Shown piece by piece: positions 1 through 8,747 of a stretch of 64,000 nt of DNA. Below the pieces are notes generated by a model. It made no database searches, was not told where the DNA came from, and saw only the letters and a program-made list of their open reading frames with translations. Position numbers and translations under genes: made by a program. This DNA comes from CBDFHC01 sp965247585 (GTDB lineage: Bacteria > Chloroflexota > Dehalococcoidia > Lucifugimonadales > GCA-2712585), in NCBI GenBank assembly GCA_965247585.1, contig CBDFHC010000004.1, positions 248,001 to 312,000 of the forward strand, read 5' to 3'. Every line of letters starts with the position of its first letter. The stretch's first letter is position 1.

Positions 1-1
1 G

Positions 2-151
2 GAATCGGTGGAGGCATTGGTGAGCACAGGGGTGCTGTTCCGGGCGATATCCATAGCGTCGCTGGACCTGAGGAGGGCGGCGACGCACGCGATACTGGCG
101 AGGATGCTGGATGAGGCGGAGTTGCAGCGGGGCGGCGGAGAGGCGACCTAG
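2..151 (+). CDS. 3' end of an unidentified protein (partial)
   Basis: Reading from base 2 gives 49 uninterrupted codons ending in TAG at 149-151; the start lies outside the window. The tail reads as a helix rich in Leu, Arg and Ala and ends LQRGGGEAT. It converges on the aminotransferase gene and the two stop codons overlap (148-151). The G-rich codon pattern matches genuine genes nearby. I do not recognise the family from so short a piece. Confidence 0.45.
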   Translation, partial: ESVEALVSTGVLFRAISIASLDLRRAATHAILARMLDEAELQRGGGEAT

Positions 152-1320
152 CTGGCGTTTTTGGCGACGAAGCCGGAGAGGCGTTCCAGGGCCTTTTTGA
201 TGTTTTCCTGGGAGTTGGCGTAGGAGAGGCGAAGGTAGCCTTCGCCGAACTCGCCGAAGGCGGTGCCGGCCAGGGAGGCTACACCGGCTTCGTTCAGGGC
301 ACCTTCCTGGAAATCGTGGCTGGAGATGCCGGTGCCCTTGATGCTGGGGAAGACGTAGAAGGCGCCTTCTGGCTCAGGGCATGTGATGCCGGGGATCTGG
401 CGAAGGCCGTGGACGATGAGGTCTCGGCGGCGGCGGAATTCGGCCACCATGTCCTTGACGGGCTGCTGGGGACCCTCCAGGGCCTGGATGGCGGCGCGCT
501 GGGAGAAGGAGGCGGCGCAGGAGACGCTGTTGGTGGAGAGCTTAGATATGTGTTCCACCAGGTGGAGCGGGAAGGTGCCGTAGCCGAGGCGCCAGCCGGT
601 CATGGCGTAGGACTTGGAGAAGCCGTCCAGGATGATGGTGCGGCCTTCCATGTGGGGTATCTGGGCGATGCTGAAGTGCTCGCCGTGGTAGATGATGTCC
701 TTGTAGATCTCATCAGAAAGGACATAGACGTCTTCGCGGTCCTGGAGAAGGCCGGCCATGGTCTCGGTCTCGGCGCGGGAGGTAACGCACCCGGCGGGGT
801 TCTGGGGGGAGTTGAGGATGACCAGCTTGGTGCGCGGGGAGAGCTTGGAGGCGAAGTCGTTCAGGTCCAGGTGATAGCCTTCGTCTTCCAAGAGGCGCAC
901 GGGCACCGGGGTGGCGCCGCAGAAGCGAATCATGGACTCGTAGATGGGGAAGCTGGGGTTAGGGTAGAGGACCTCATCACCTTCTTGGGCGAGGGCGAGG
1001 ATGGAGAAGAACATGATGGGCTTGGCGCCGGGGGTGACGACGACGCGGTCCGGGGTCATTTCGATGCCGCGTGTCTGGGAGATGTTGCGGGCAATGGACT
1101 GGCGAAGCTCGGGGAGACCGGCGTTGGGGCCGTAGTGGGTGTAGCCGTCGCGGAGGGCCTGCACGCCAGCATCGACGATGTGGGCCGGGGTATCGAAGTC
1201 GGGCTCGCCGATCTCAAGGTGGACGATGTCGCGGCCCTGGGCCTCCAGGGCACGGGCCCTGGCCAACACCTCGAAGGCGGTCTCGGTGCCGAGGTTGTTC
1301 ATGCGGTCGGCGACGGTCAT
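148..1320 (-). CDS. class I/II PLP-dependent aminotransferase
   Basis: Cytosolic fold-type I aminotransferase of the aspartate aminotransferase-like group, moving amino groups between amino acids and 2-oxoacids. In the 390-residue product the substrate-side GEPDFDTP lies near residue 38, the NSPQNPAG motif (normally NxxNPTG) near 170, DEIY near 203, and the PLP-binding lysine is about residue 236 in SKSYAMTGWRLGYG. Length is normal for the family. The ATG at 1320 is preferred because GAGG lies 6-7 bases upstream; a GTG at 1332 overlaps that ribosome site and would add four residues. It stands alone and ends tail-to-tail with the partial gene at the left edge. The substrate cannot be told from sequence. 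Confidence 0.9.
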   Translation of the reverse strand: MTVADRMNNLGTETAFEVLARARALEAQGRDIVHLEIGEPDFDTPAHIVDAGVQALRDGYTHYGPNAGLPELRQSIARNISQTRGIEMTPDRVVVTPGAKPIMFFSILALAQEGDEVLYPNPSFPIYESMIRFCGATPVPVRLLEDEGYHLDLNDFASKLSPRTKLVILNSPQNPAGCVTSRAETETMAGLLQDREDVYVLSDEIYKDIIYHGEHFSIAQIPHMEGRTIILDGFSKSYAMTGWRLGYGTFPLHLVEHISKLSTNSVSCAASFSQRAAIQALEGPQQPVKDMVAEFRRRRDLIVHGLRQIPGITCPEPEGAFYVFPSIKGTGISSHDFQEGALNEAGVASLAGTAFGEFGEGYLRLSYANSQENIKKALERLSGFVAKNAS

Positions 1321-1633
1321 GTATGTCCTCACGTTTTAAGGTGGGACAGTTGTACCAGAGGAAAGTGACGGGGGCAAGGGAGGGAGGTGGCAGGGGCTAG
1401 TCCGGGGAGGCGTTCAAGCAGTGAGTGCCGAGTAAATGGTGCCGTGGCGTGGAGTGGGACCAAGTACCCCAACACCCGCTAGACTTTTGGGAAATCTAGA
1501 AATGAGCTTGAATATGCGGAACCAGCGCAGGTCACCCATTATCCAGTTTTGCCGACCTTTCAGGATCCTGATTGCCAGCTGACGGAGACGCACTTGTAAT
1601 TATTGGCAACAGCGTATGAATCGCAAGTCCAAA
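1321..1633. other. intergenic gap, nothing recognised
   Basis: About 310 bases between the aminotransferase start and the 3' end of the HEPN-like gene. A small bulged hairpin is visible near 1490-1510 without a T-run. I see no ORF, tRNA or FamA/FamB repeat here. Confidence 0.5.
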
Positions 1634-2536
1634 TCACCGGGCCATCACCCATTCAATAATCTTTCTAGCCGTAGCTATGGCCTGTTCCGGAGTGTATCCT
1701 CCCGGAATTCTCTCTACCTTCGCTCGATGGGCAATGTCGTTGCGAGCAGTAATCAACTTGGAGAACGCCGCATGAAGGCCCTTGTGCTCCTTAAGGGAGG
1801 GTTGTGCAACCATCCTAAGCCCTAGATCATAAAGAACATGTATTGACGCTGCACTGTCTGGATTCCGAGCTGAATTCAGCCATGTCTGCATAGCCAAGGA
1901 ACCGGCGGCGCGTTCCTGTAAGAAGCTTTGTATGAAAACCTCACATGCAAGTGCCGAGAACAGTATTCCTACTCGTGGGTCGGTTTCTTGGCTAACCTCA
2001 GCATCTAACAACAGTGACTCGTATAGTGCAGGGCTAGTATCAATTGAGACATTTTTTGAAGACATTTCAGACCACGTCGATCGGTCTATATAGGGCAAAG
2101 GCTTGTCTGTAATTTGTCTGAACCAGGTGTGAAAACGCGTCGTTTCAGCTGGCAAAAAGGTCTCATCAATCACCGACGCGACGCTGCCAATCTGCAAATC
2201 CTGGAGTCCTCTGAGTCTTAGTTGAGCTTGTTGAGTCTGAGTTCTTAGCAACTCAATCAAATTGCTCCCCTCCTCTAATACCAGCCTTAGAATGGTTGCG
2301 AAATACTTATCAGAATCCAACCATTCACCAGTTACCAAAATAGGGATTTGGGCATCCGTAACTGTATCTACAGTTCCCTCAACTGGATGGGTCCCATTCC
2401 TAAGGGGCAGTGGCTTCTCTAAGTGGAGCCGGAACTGGCTTTCATCCTTGAGTGCGGATATGGATATGTTTGGCCAGTTGCGCGAACGTGGCGGAATGTG
2501 AACTAGTCCGGTAAGAAAGGCAAACGTGACTTTCAT
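1634..2536 (-). CDS. solitary HEPN-like protein with Rx4H motif
   Basis: A 300-residue protein with no family I can name over its first two thirds. The last ~100 residues are helical and end in an R-x4-H motif (R265 N D I A H270), the signature of HEPN ribonuclease domains, in the order long helix, R/H motif, final helix. Family knowledge: such domains often cut RNA in toxin, abortive-infection or stress systems. The start is well supported by GGGAGGA six bases before ATG 2536. The gene is more AT-rich than its neighbours and has no visible MNT-type antitoxin partner, which suggests acquired DNA. An RNase or defence function is inference; the motif is short and could be coincidental. Confidence 0.65.
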   Translation of the reverse strand: MKVTFAFLTGLVHIPPRSRNWPNISISALKDESQFRLHLEKPLPLRNGTHPVEGTVDTVTDAQIPILVTGEWLDSDKYFATILRLVLEEGSNLIELLRTQTQQAQLRLRGLQDLQIGSVASVIDETFLPAETTRFHTWFRQITDKPLPYIDRSTWSEMSSKNVSIDTSPALYESLLLDAEVSQETDPRVGILFSALACEVFIQSFLQERAAGSLAMQTWLNSARNPDSAASIHVLYDLGLRMVAQPSLKEHKGLHAAFSKLITARNDIAHRAKVERIPGGYTPEQAIATARKIIEWVMAR

Positions 2537-2560
2537 CGGATCCTCCCGTTACGTACGATG

Positions 2561-2578
2561 CAATACCTGCGGGTATTG
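2561..2578. promoter_or_regulatory. perfect 7-bp dyad upstream of the HEPN-like gene
   Basis: CAATACC-TGCG-GGTATTG is a perfect inverted repeat starting 25 bases before the ATG of the HEPN-like gene and just upstream of its ribosome site. Its position fits an operator or a 5' leader hairpin. No protein is assigned. Confidence 0.35.
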
Positions 2579-2770
2579 TCCGAGCCTCCAACTACCCTGC
2601 CGGAAAAGTTCTATGGATATGCAGGATACATCTTTTCGGTAACGAACGAACTGATCATAAAGAGCTCGCCTTACCGTTTGGAGTATCGGCGATCATCGCG
2701 GCAATCAGCAAATCGCCTTGGTTTTGCTGGACTTGACGGCTACCCCAATGTGAAGAGGCCCAGGTTCCAA

Positions 2771-4999
2771 TTAGTCCGGGGAGGCGGGGGCCAGTTCCTC
2801 GCGGACGGGTTCGACGCGGAGGTCCGGGAGCCAGCGGAGGAAGGGGGGGAAATACCAGTTCCAGTCGCCAAGGAGCCGCATGCTGGCGGGGACCAGGACC
2901 ATGCGGACGATGGTGGCGTCCAAGAGGATGGCAATGCCCATGCCGAAGCCCATCTGCTGCAAGCCCACCAGGTCACCAGCGGCGAAGGACCAGAAGACGG
3001 CGACCATGATAAGGGCGGCGCCGGTGATGAGCCTACCAGTTGAGCGGATACCGAAGGCCACGGAGCCGGTGTTGTCGCCGGTCTGGTCGTAGCGCTCGCG
3101 GATGCGGCTGAGGAGGAAGACGTGGTAGTCCATGGAGAGGCCGAAAAGGATAGCGAATAGGAACAACGGGATCCACGCCTCTACGATGGGAGACTCCTGG
3201 AAGCCCAGGGCACCGGCGGCCCAGCCCTTCTGGAAGACGAGGACGAGGAGGCCGTAGGTGGCGCCCACGGAGAGGAGGTTCATGATGAGGGCCTTGATGG
3301 GCACCACCACGGAGCGAAAGACCACCATCAAGAGGAGGAAACTAATCCCCAGGACGAAGGGGAAGACGACCCAGACCCTACTTCTGATGGTGTCGAAGAA
3401 GTCCATGTTGTAGGCGGTTTCGCCGGTGACGTACACGTTGGCAGGGCCGCCGGCGAAGGCGGAGGGAACGTAAAGCTGACGGAGGCGGGCGACGGCATCC
3501 TCCGCCTCCTTTGAGGCAGAGTCTCCGGCCACGGGAACGGCCAGGGAGGCCAAGTTACCGTCCGGGCCGACTTCCAAGGGATCCGGGGTGCCGAAGGCCG
3601 GGTCTCCCGCCAACGCCTCTCTTAGCAGGTCGAGCCGTTGCCGGACGTCGGGTGAGTCCACCGGGCCCTGGATGACAACCTCCGCGGGGGTGACATTCCC
3701 GGCGGAGAACTCCCGGTCCAAGACGAGGAAGCCTTCTTTGGCGCGGATACCGTCTGGCATGGTGCTGACGCCGGCGACGCCGAGATTGAGATCAAAGAAG
3801 GGTATGGCGGCGGCGATGAGGATGCCACCGGCGAGGAGGATGCTGAGGATGGGCTGGCGCATGACGCCCTGGGATATGCGGTCCCAGAAACCGCCGGGCC
3901 GGGATTCATCAAAGCGGGCCTGGGCGCGTCCAACCAGAGGAATGGGGAGAAATTTTATCCGGTCACCCAGGAGGCTGAGGACCGCTGGGAGCAAGGTGAG
4001 GGCAGCCAGAACGGAGGCGAGCACCACGAAGATGGCGCCCAGCCCCAACCCAATGAATACGTTGAAGGGAACGAGCAGCATGCCGGTAAGGGAGAGGACG
4101 ACGGTCATTCCGCTGAACACCACGGCGCGGGTAGCGGTGCCTCCCGCCCGCTCAATGGCCTGAAGTTTGTCCAGCCCGCGGGAGCGCTCTTCGCGGTAAC
4201 GGGCAACTATAAAGAGAGAATAGTCGATGCCAACGGCGAGGCCGATCATGAAAATGATGCTCTCGACGAGGAAGGAGAGGGCAAAGGCCTGACCTACCAA
4301 GGAGGCGACGCCGAAGGCGACGACGATGCCGCCGATGGCCAGGACTATGGGGACGAGAGCGGCGACCAATGCGCCTAAGACCAACACCAAGATCAAGAGG
4401 GCGATAGGAATACCGAAGATCTCGCCCTTTTCCAGGTCTGCCTCGGAGATCTCTTGAAAGTCCTTCCCCACGGTGGCCTGGCCGGTGATCAAGAGGTCAA
4501 ACCCTTCGCGCCCCTGGGCGCCTTCAACTACCTCAATTACCTGGTCGATATTGTCGCTGGCGTCGTCGAAGTCGCCGGCCATGGTGAAGGGGATGATGGT
4601 GGTATGGCGGTCCTGAGATACCAAGGGCTCGGCGCCGGTGCGGAAGTAGCTGGCCAATGTCCCCTCCCGGATTACATCGGGGCCCAAGGCATCTAACTGG
4701 GCGGTAACTTCTTCGGCGGTCTGGAGGAACTCAGGGTCGTCCACGGTGTAATTGTCGGACCGGATGATGACCACCTCGTTGGTGCTGAGGGGCTGGCCAC
4801 GCAACTCTTCCAGCAGGTCCACGCCGCGTTGGGCTTCAGGGGTGTTAGTGAAGGTGAAGGCGGTAGTGATGACATCGCTGAAAAGAGTGGCGGTGAGGAG
4901 GCCGGCCACCACGATGAGGGCTGCCCATATTAATACAGTGGTCCACGGCCTCTGGGCACTCCTTCGGGCGAGGGCCTGGGTGGCGAGAAGTCTTAGCAA
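2771..4999 (-). CDS. MMPL/RND-family membrane transporter
   Basis: A 742-residue inner-membrane exporter of the MMPL branch of RND permeases, which move lipids or hydrophobic compounds using the proton gradient. The layout is classical and duplicated: TM1 at about residues 20-40, a large external loop, a block of five TM helices containing GIDYSLFIVARYRE, then the same arrangement again with FGLSMDYHVFLLSRIRERY near the C-terminus. The conserved Asp in each GxDY/SMDY motif is the proton-relay position. Translation starts at TTG 4999, with GGAGGG six bases upstream. No membrane-fusion or regulator gene is adjacent. Substrate unknown. Confidence 0.88.
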   Translation of the reverse strand: MLRLLATQALARRSAQRPWTTVLIWAALIVVAGLLTATLFSDVITTAFTFTNTPEAQRGVDLLEELRGQPLSTNEVVIIRSDNYTVDDPEFLQTAEEVTAQLDALGPDVIREGTLASYFRTGAEPLVSQDRHTTIIPFTMAGDFDDASDNIDQVIEVVEGAQGREGFDLLITGQATVGKDFQEISEADLEKGEIFGIPIALLILVLVLGALVAALVPIVLAIGGIVVAFGVASLVGQAFALSFLVESIIFMIGLAVGIDYSLFIVARYREERSRGLDKLQAIERAGGTATRAVVFSGMTVVLSLTGMLLVPFNVFIGLGLGAIFVVLASVLAALTLLPAVLSLLGDRIKFLPIPLVGRAQARFDESRPGGFWDRISQGVMRQPILSILLAGGILIAAAIPFFDLNLGVAGVSTMPDGIRAKEGFLVLDREFSAGNVTPAEVVIQGPVDSPDVRQRLDLLREALAGDPAFGTPDPLEVGPDGNLASLAVPVAGDSASKEAEDAVARLRQLYVPSAFAGGPANVYVTGETAYNMDFFDTIRSRVWVVFPFVLGISFLLLMVVFRSVVVPIKALIMNLLSVGATYGLLVLVFQKGWAAGALGFQESPIVEAWIPLFLFAILFGLSMDYHVFLLSRIRERYDQTGDNTGSVAFGIRSTGRLITGAALIMVAVFWSFAAGDLVGLQQMGFGMGIAILLDATIVRMVLVPASMRLLGDWNWYFPPFLRWLPDLRVEPVREELAPASPD

Positions 5000-5486
5000 G
5001 GGGATCCCTCCGGCGTCTTTTTCAGCGCTGGGTAATGACCCGGGGCGAGGCTGCGCTGAGTGTTATGTAATACCGGTGTCATAGGGGCAGTGAGGTCTGA
5101 AGTAGCTACTGAAGGGTGAACAGTTGCACTCATATTATTAAGGGGTGGCTTCTTCAGAGAGCAGCCTTTGTGAAATAAAACACAAAAAGCGCGGAAAGCA
5201 GTGTAGCTGGCATTTCCGAGCCATGTCAATTGACTATTGGAACCGGAGCGGCACCGCCAGCCGGGGCCAGCCGGAAGCCGTGGCAGACTTCAGCAGGGTG
5301 GAGATGTAGCGAGGCGCAAGGCGGCAGAAACGGTGAGGCTCGGGACGGAGAGGAACCGTCAAACCAGCAACCAGGGGCAAACTGGAATTTAGGCTGACTG
5401 CTAGCTAAGATTGGTGACTGTTGGCAGGGCGTGGTAAAGAGGCCCGCGGCGGCCCAGGCACGATAAGAGGGTTGGAGGCAAACAGG
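5000..5486. other. divergent intergenic region
   Basis: Nearly 490 bases between two divergently transcribed genes (MMPL leftward, gamma-glutamyltransferase rightward), so it should hold both promoters. The most AT-rich part is 5120-5185. I cannot fix a convincing -35/-10 pair. Short ORFs here lack coding character. Confidence 0.4.
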
Positions 5487-7280
5487 ATGGCATCGAAGAG
5501 TACGGAGACGAACCTGGAGCAGGGGGACATCATCCTTCCGAAGACGGGACGGCCGGTGATCTACGGGACGGAGGGGGTAATCTCCAGCGGCCACTACCTG
5601 ACGTCCATGGCGGGAATGCAGATGCTTTTGAGCGGGGGCAACGCCTTCGATGCGCTGGTGGCGGCGGGGTTCGCGGCGGCGGTGGTGGAGCCGATAGCGT
5701 CGTACTCGCTGGCGGCGGAAGGGGTGTTCATGCTGTACGACGCGGAAAGCGGGGACCTGCTATCGCTGAGCGGGCAGGGGGTGGCGCCGCAAGAAGCGAC
5801 GCTGGAGTTCTACCGGTCGCAGGGGGTTGAACGGATACCGACGGGTCCGGGGAAGCAGGCCCACCTATCGTTCACGGTGCCGGGGATTGTGGACGCGTTT
5901 CTTTCGATGCTGGAGAGGTACGGGACGAAGCCGGTATCGGAGGTGCTGGGTCCGGCGATCCGGTACGCCGAGGAGGGGATACCGAACTACGAGTATATGC
6001 TGGAGCGGTTGAAGTCACCGGACACCCGGGAGCAGTTCGGCAACTACCCGCCAGGCGGCATGGATGTGTTCTTCGACAACGGAGAGATTCCGAGGCCGGG
6101 GATCCTGTTGTTGCAGAAGGCGCTGGGCGGGACGTTGAGGAAGATGGTGACGGAGGGCGGCGACCGGATTGAGGGGATACGGCGCGCGCGGGAGGTCTTC
6201 TACGAGGGGGATGTGGCGCGGACGATTGTGGAGTGCGCGCAGCGGGTGGGCGGGGTGCTGAGCCTAGAGGACCTTTCTGAGTACCGGGCAAAGTTCGAGA
6301 CGCCACCTGGCGTGAGCTTCAAGGGTTACGAGGTGCTGGGGCAGAGCACCTGGACGCAGGGGCCGGTGCTGTTGCAGACGCTGAAAGTGCTGGAGGGTTA
6401 CGACTTGAGGGGGATGGGGCACAACTCGGCGGCGTACATCCACACGGTGGCGGAGGCGCTGAAGCTGGCGTTCGGTGACCGGGAGGCGTACTACGGCGAC
6501 CCGGATTTCACAAAGGTGCCGATTGAAGGCCTGCTTTCGGGCAGGTACGCGGAGGAGCGGCGAGCGTTGATAGACCGGGGCAGGGCGCTGCCGGAGCAGG
6601 CCACCCCCGGCGACCCGTGGCGGCATACGTCGCGGCGTGGCGAGGCGGTGGCATCTCCCGCGCCGGTGGCCAGCGCGCGGGGCGGTTCGGACGGCGCCGA
6701 CGCGGGCACGACCCACGTGGCGGCGGCGGATAAGCAGGGGAACCTGGTGTGCGGGACGATCAGCGGGGGGGCGTTCAACAAGTCGGTGTTCTTTCCGAAG
6801 CTGGGGTGCTGTCTGAGCACACGGATCGAGATGTTCAACAACCAGGAAGGGCATCCCAACGTGGTGGCGCCCCGGAAGCGGCCCAGAACGACGCTGGTGA
6901 ACTATATTGCGCGGCAGGATGGCAAGCCTACGATGACGTTCGGGTGCCCCGGGGGGGACAATCAGGCGCAGGCGAATTTGCAACTGATGCTGAACGTGAT
7001 GGTGTTTGGGATGAACCCGCAGGAGGCGGTGGAGGCGCCACGGTTCTCCAGCCAGAACGTGGTGAACTCTTTCTACCCGCACGTTTACGAACCGGGGCGG
7101 CTGGACCTGGAGGAGGGGATATCGGATTCTACGGCGAAGGAGCTGGCGTCGCTGGGGCACAGGATTGAAAGGGTGGCGAACTGCGGACTGGGGGCGACGG
7201 TGAACCGAAGGGACCCGGAGACGGGGGTGCTGAGCAGCAGCGGGGACCCGCGGCGGGCGTGCTACGCGCTGGGGTGGTAG
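5487..7280 (+). CDS. gamma-glutamyltransferase family protein (copy 1)
   Basis: Ntn-hydrolase that self-cleaves into two subunits and transfers or hydrolyses gamma-glutamyl groups. The 597-residue product has the large-subunit core GGNAFDALVAAGFAAAVVEP (residues 50-69), YYGDPDF near 335, and the autoprocessing site GTTH with the nucleophile Thr at about 408. After cleavage the small subunit continues with DKQGNLV. ATG 5487 is chosen because GGAGG lies eight bases upstream; 22 extra in-frame codons upstream are probably untranslated. No signal peptide is visible, so a cytoplasmic place is inferred, unlike classical periplasmic enzymes. The glycine-rich PGGDNQAQANLQ stretch near residue 490 fits the usual active-site loop. 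A second copy lies at 14.2-15.8 kb. Confidence 0.92.
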   Translation: MASKSTETNLEQGDIILPKTGRPVIYGTEGVISSGHYLTSMAGMQMLLSGGNAFDALVAAGFAAAVVEPIASYSLAAEGVFMLYDAESGDLLSLSGQGVAPQEATLEFYRSQGVERIPTGPGKQAHLSFTVPGIVDAFLSMLERYGTKPVSEVLGPAIRYAEEGIPNYEYMLERLKSPDTREQFGNYPPGGMDVFFDNGEIPRPGILLLQKALGGTLRKMVTEGGDRIEGIRRAREVFYEGDVARTIVECAQRVGGVLSLEDLSEYRAKFETPPGVSFKGYEVLGQSTWTQGPVLLQTLKVLEGYDLRGMGHNSAAYIHTVAEALKLAFGDREAYYGDPDFTKVPIEGLLSGRYAEERRALIDRGRALPEQATPGDPWRHTSRRGEAVASPAPVASARGGSDGADAGTTHVAAADKQGNLVCGTISGGAFNKSVFFPKLGCCLSTRIEMFNNQEGHPNVVAPRKRPRTTLVNYIARQDGKPTMTFGCPGGDNQAQANLQLMLNVMVFGMNPQEAVEAPRFSSQNVVNSFYPHVYEPGRLDLEEGISDSTAKELASLGHRIERVANCGLGATVNRRDPETGVLSSSGDPRRACYALGW

Positions 7281-7435
7281 GGGGGATGCGTCCCAGGGCG
7301 CAGACGGGTTGCGACGAAGGAAGAGCGCTGGGGGCAGGTCATCGGCTCACTATACAGACTCCCGGTGTCCAGCGTTGTAGGAGTGCAAGACGCGCACTGG
7401 AATCACTCCGCATGCCTGTCCGCCGTAACATCATC

Positions 7436-8260
7436 TTATTTTCCGACTAGGAACAAATAGTCATCAAAGGCATCGCCTTTAAACTGTAGCTGCCATGCCT
7501 TCAAGATGCTTTTCCGAACAATTTCGCGAAGAGCCTCCACGTCGTTCCATTCGGCTTGACTCTGGCCCTTGCCATGAGCAATTTTGCTCCTCTTTCCGTA
7601 CCAAGAATTGATGGTACGGTTCAGTTTTCTTCGCTCAGGTCCTTGGCCCTCAAGCAAACACGAAGCGCGTAACGCTACTTTGTACCCAACTGCTCCTGGG
7701 CTGCCGAAGATATTATCCAGTGAGAGCATCAAATCCATGAAAGCATCATCCGGCGCGAATCCTTCATTGAATATGTCCCGAGTGTAGCTGTGCATGTATC
7801 TAGCCATAGGTAGTTGGATAAGCTGCCAATCCTTTTGCCAGAGTTCTTTGTAGTGTTGTCTAAGTGCGTCTAGGTTGTCCTTGGATATGAAGTGGATCTC
7901 CAGTTCATTGGGATCTCTACCGATATCCTTTGGGAATGAAATCACATCTTCTTGCGTGAAGTCCGACTGAGAGCTGGGTCTAATGGCGTGGATACGGCCG
8001 CCAACAGGTACTGACGAGAATAACTGTAAAACTACCAACAATTTGCCCAACAACTCATTTGCACTTAACTCACCTTGCCACTCGTCAGGCAGATGTGGAT
8101 CTTTGGCCATTGACAATCGAAATTCGACATAGTTGTGCCATATCGGATACCTGGAGTCCCATTCAGCTTCATCCTCGCCTTGGCCAAGGTGATACTCGAC
8201 GGCTCTTTCATCAGGGTACTTGTGGAATGTGAATGCCCCGAGTTGAATGGGAAAGTCCAA
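7436..8260 (-). CDS. Apea-like HEPN-domain protein, possibly 5'-truncated
   Basis: A 274-residue protein whose C-terminal ~110 residues look like Apea-like HEPN: a helix with LMLSLDNIFGS, then YKVALRASCLLEG, then R224 S K I A H229 G (R-x4-H) and a final helix. The R/H pair is the presumed RNase active site in active HEPN families. The N-terminal half is not recognised. The only upstream start is a TTG at 8260, directly after an in-frame stop and without a ribosome site, so the true N-terminus may be lost or may start further inside. Base composition is clearly lower in GC than the flanking genes, suggesting acquisition. It is the second solitary HEPN-type gene within 7 kb. Confidence 0.65.
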   Translation of the reverse strand: MDFPIQLGAFTFHKYPDERAVEYHLGQGEDEAEWDSRYPIWHNYVEFRLSMAKDPHLPDEWQGELSANELLGKLLVVLQLFSSVPVGGRIHAIRPSSQSDFTQEDVISFPKDIGRDPNELEIHFISKDNLDALRQHYKELWQKDWQLIQLPMARYMHSYTRDIFNEGFAPDDAFMDLMLSLDNIFGSPGAVGYKVALRASCLLEGQGPERRKLNRTINSWYGKRSKIAHGKGQSQAEWNDVEALREIVRKSILKAWQLQFKGDAFDDYLFLVGK

Positions 8261-8747
8261 TCAAGTTGTTAGAACGTTGTAGATCACCCCACGCGATACA
8301 AATTCCTGATTGACTCTGTCCATTCGATGCTTACCTCGACATCTTTTGGTGCGCTACGTACCAGTAACGTCCCCAACCCACTTCAGCCAAAAGTTCAACT
8401 AGTCGGTCTCATAATAGCAAAGCGTGAACATAGCAAGGCCGGGACACTCCAACAGATCTCGGGTTCCCACCCCCGAACAGAGAATGAGCAAAACTCGACG
8501 GCTTCTCAGGACTGGGGATTCCCCCACTCACCTTATCAGCGTTTTCAAACTCACTATGATTTGGTGTCTGTGCAGAAGACTCTTCGGACGACGGCGAGCA
8601 TATGAAGAGGATGTTCAGCCAACTTGCTGCTCACGGACGGGGGCCACAGGGAGCTCGAGAACAGCTATCGCGATCGTTCACCAAGGAACGGATTTTGTGG
8701 TAAGTTTGGCGCCTGTTGGGCTGGGATTGATTTGAGATGGAGGATTG
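8261..8747. other. non-coding AT-richer gap
   Basis: About 490 bases upstream of both the Apea-like HEPN gene (leftward) and hyuA (rightward). Composition resembles the HEPN gene more than hyuA. Short ORFs are present but have no coding character; no tRNA or FamA repeat was found. It may be the remains of the acquired segment that carries the HEPN gene. Confidence 0.4.

Noticed and set aside
316..1368. Long + strand open frame of 350 codons opposite the aminotransferase
   Set aside because: It is the antisense shadow of a clear PLP enzyme; its Gly/Ala/Val/Asp-rich text has no family features. The same holds for 14702-15931, 19607-20698, 40020-41321 and 55835-56878.
1634..8260. A multi-gene defence island spanning both HEPN genes
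   Set aside because: The genes between them (MMPL transporter, gamma-glutamyltransferase) are ordinary and match host composition, and no other defence gene is seen; the two are reported as separate loners.
8420..8490. tRNA-like stretch with GGTTCCCACCCCCG
   Set aside because: No acceptor or anticodon stems could be paired around it, and the T-loop does not match GGTTCGAATCC.
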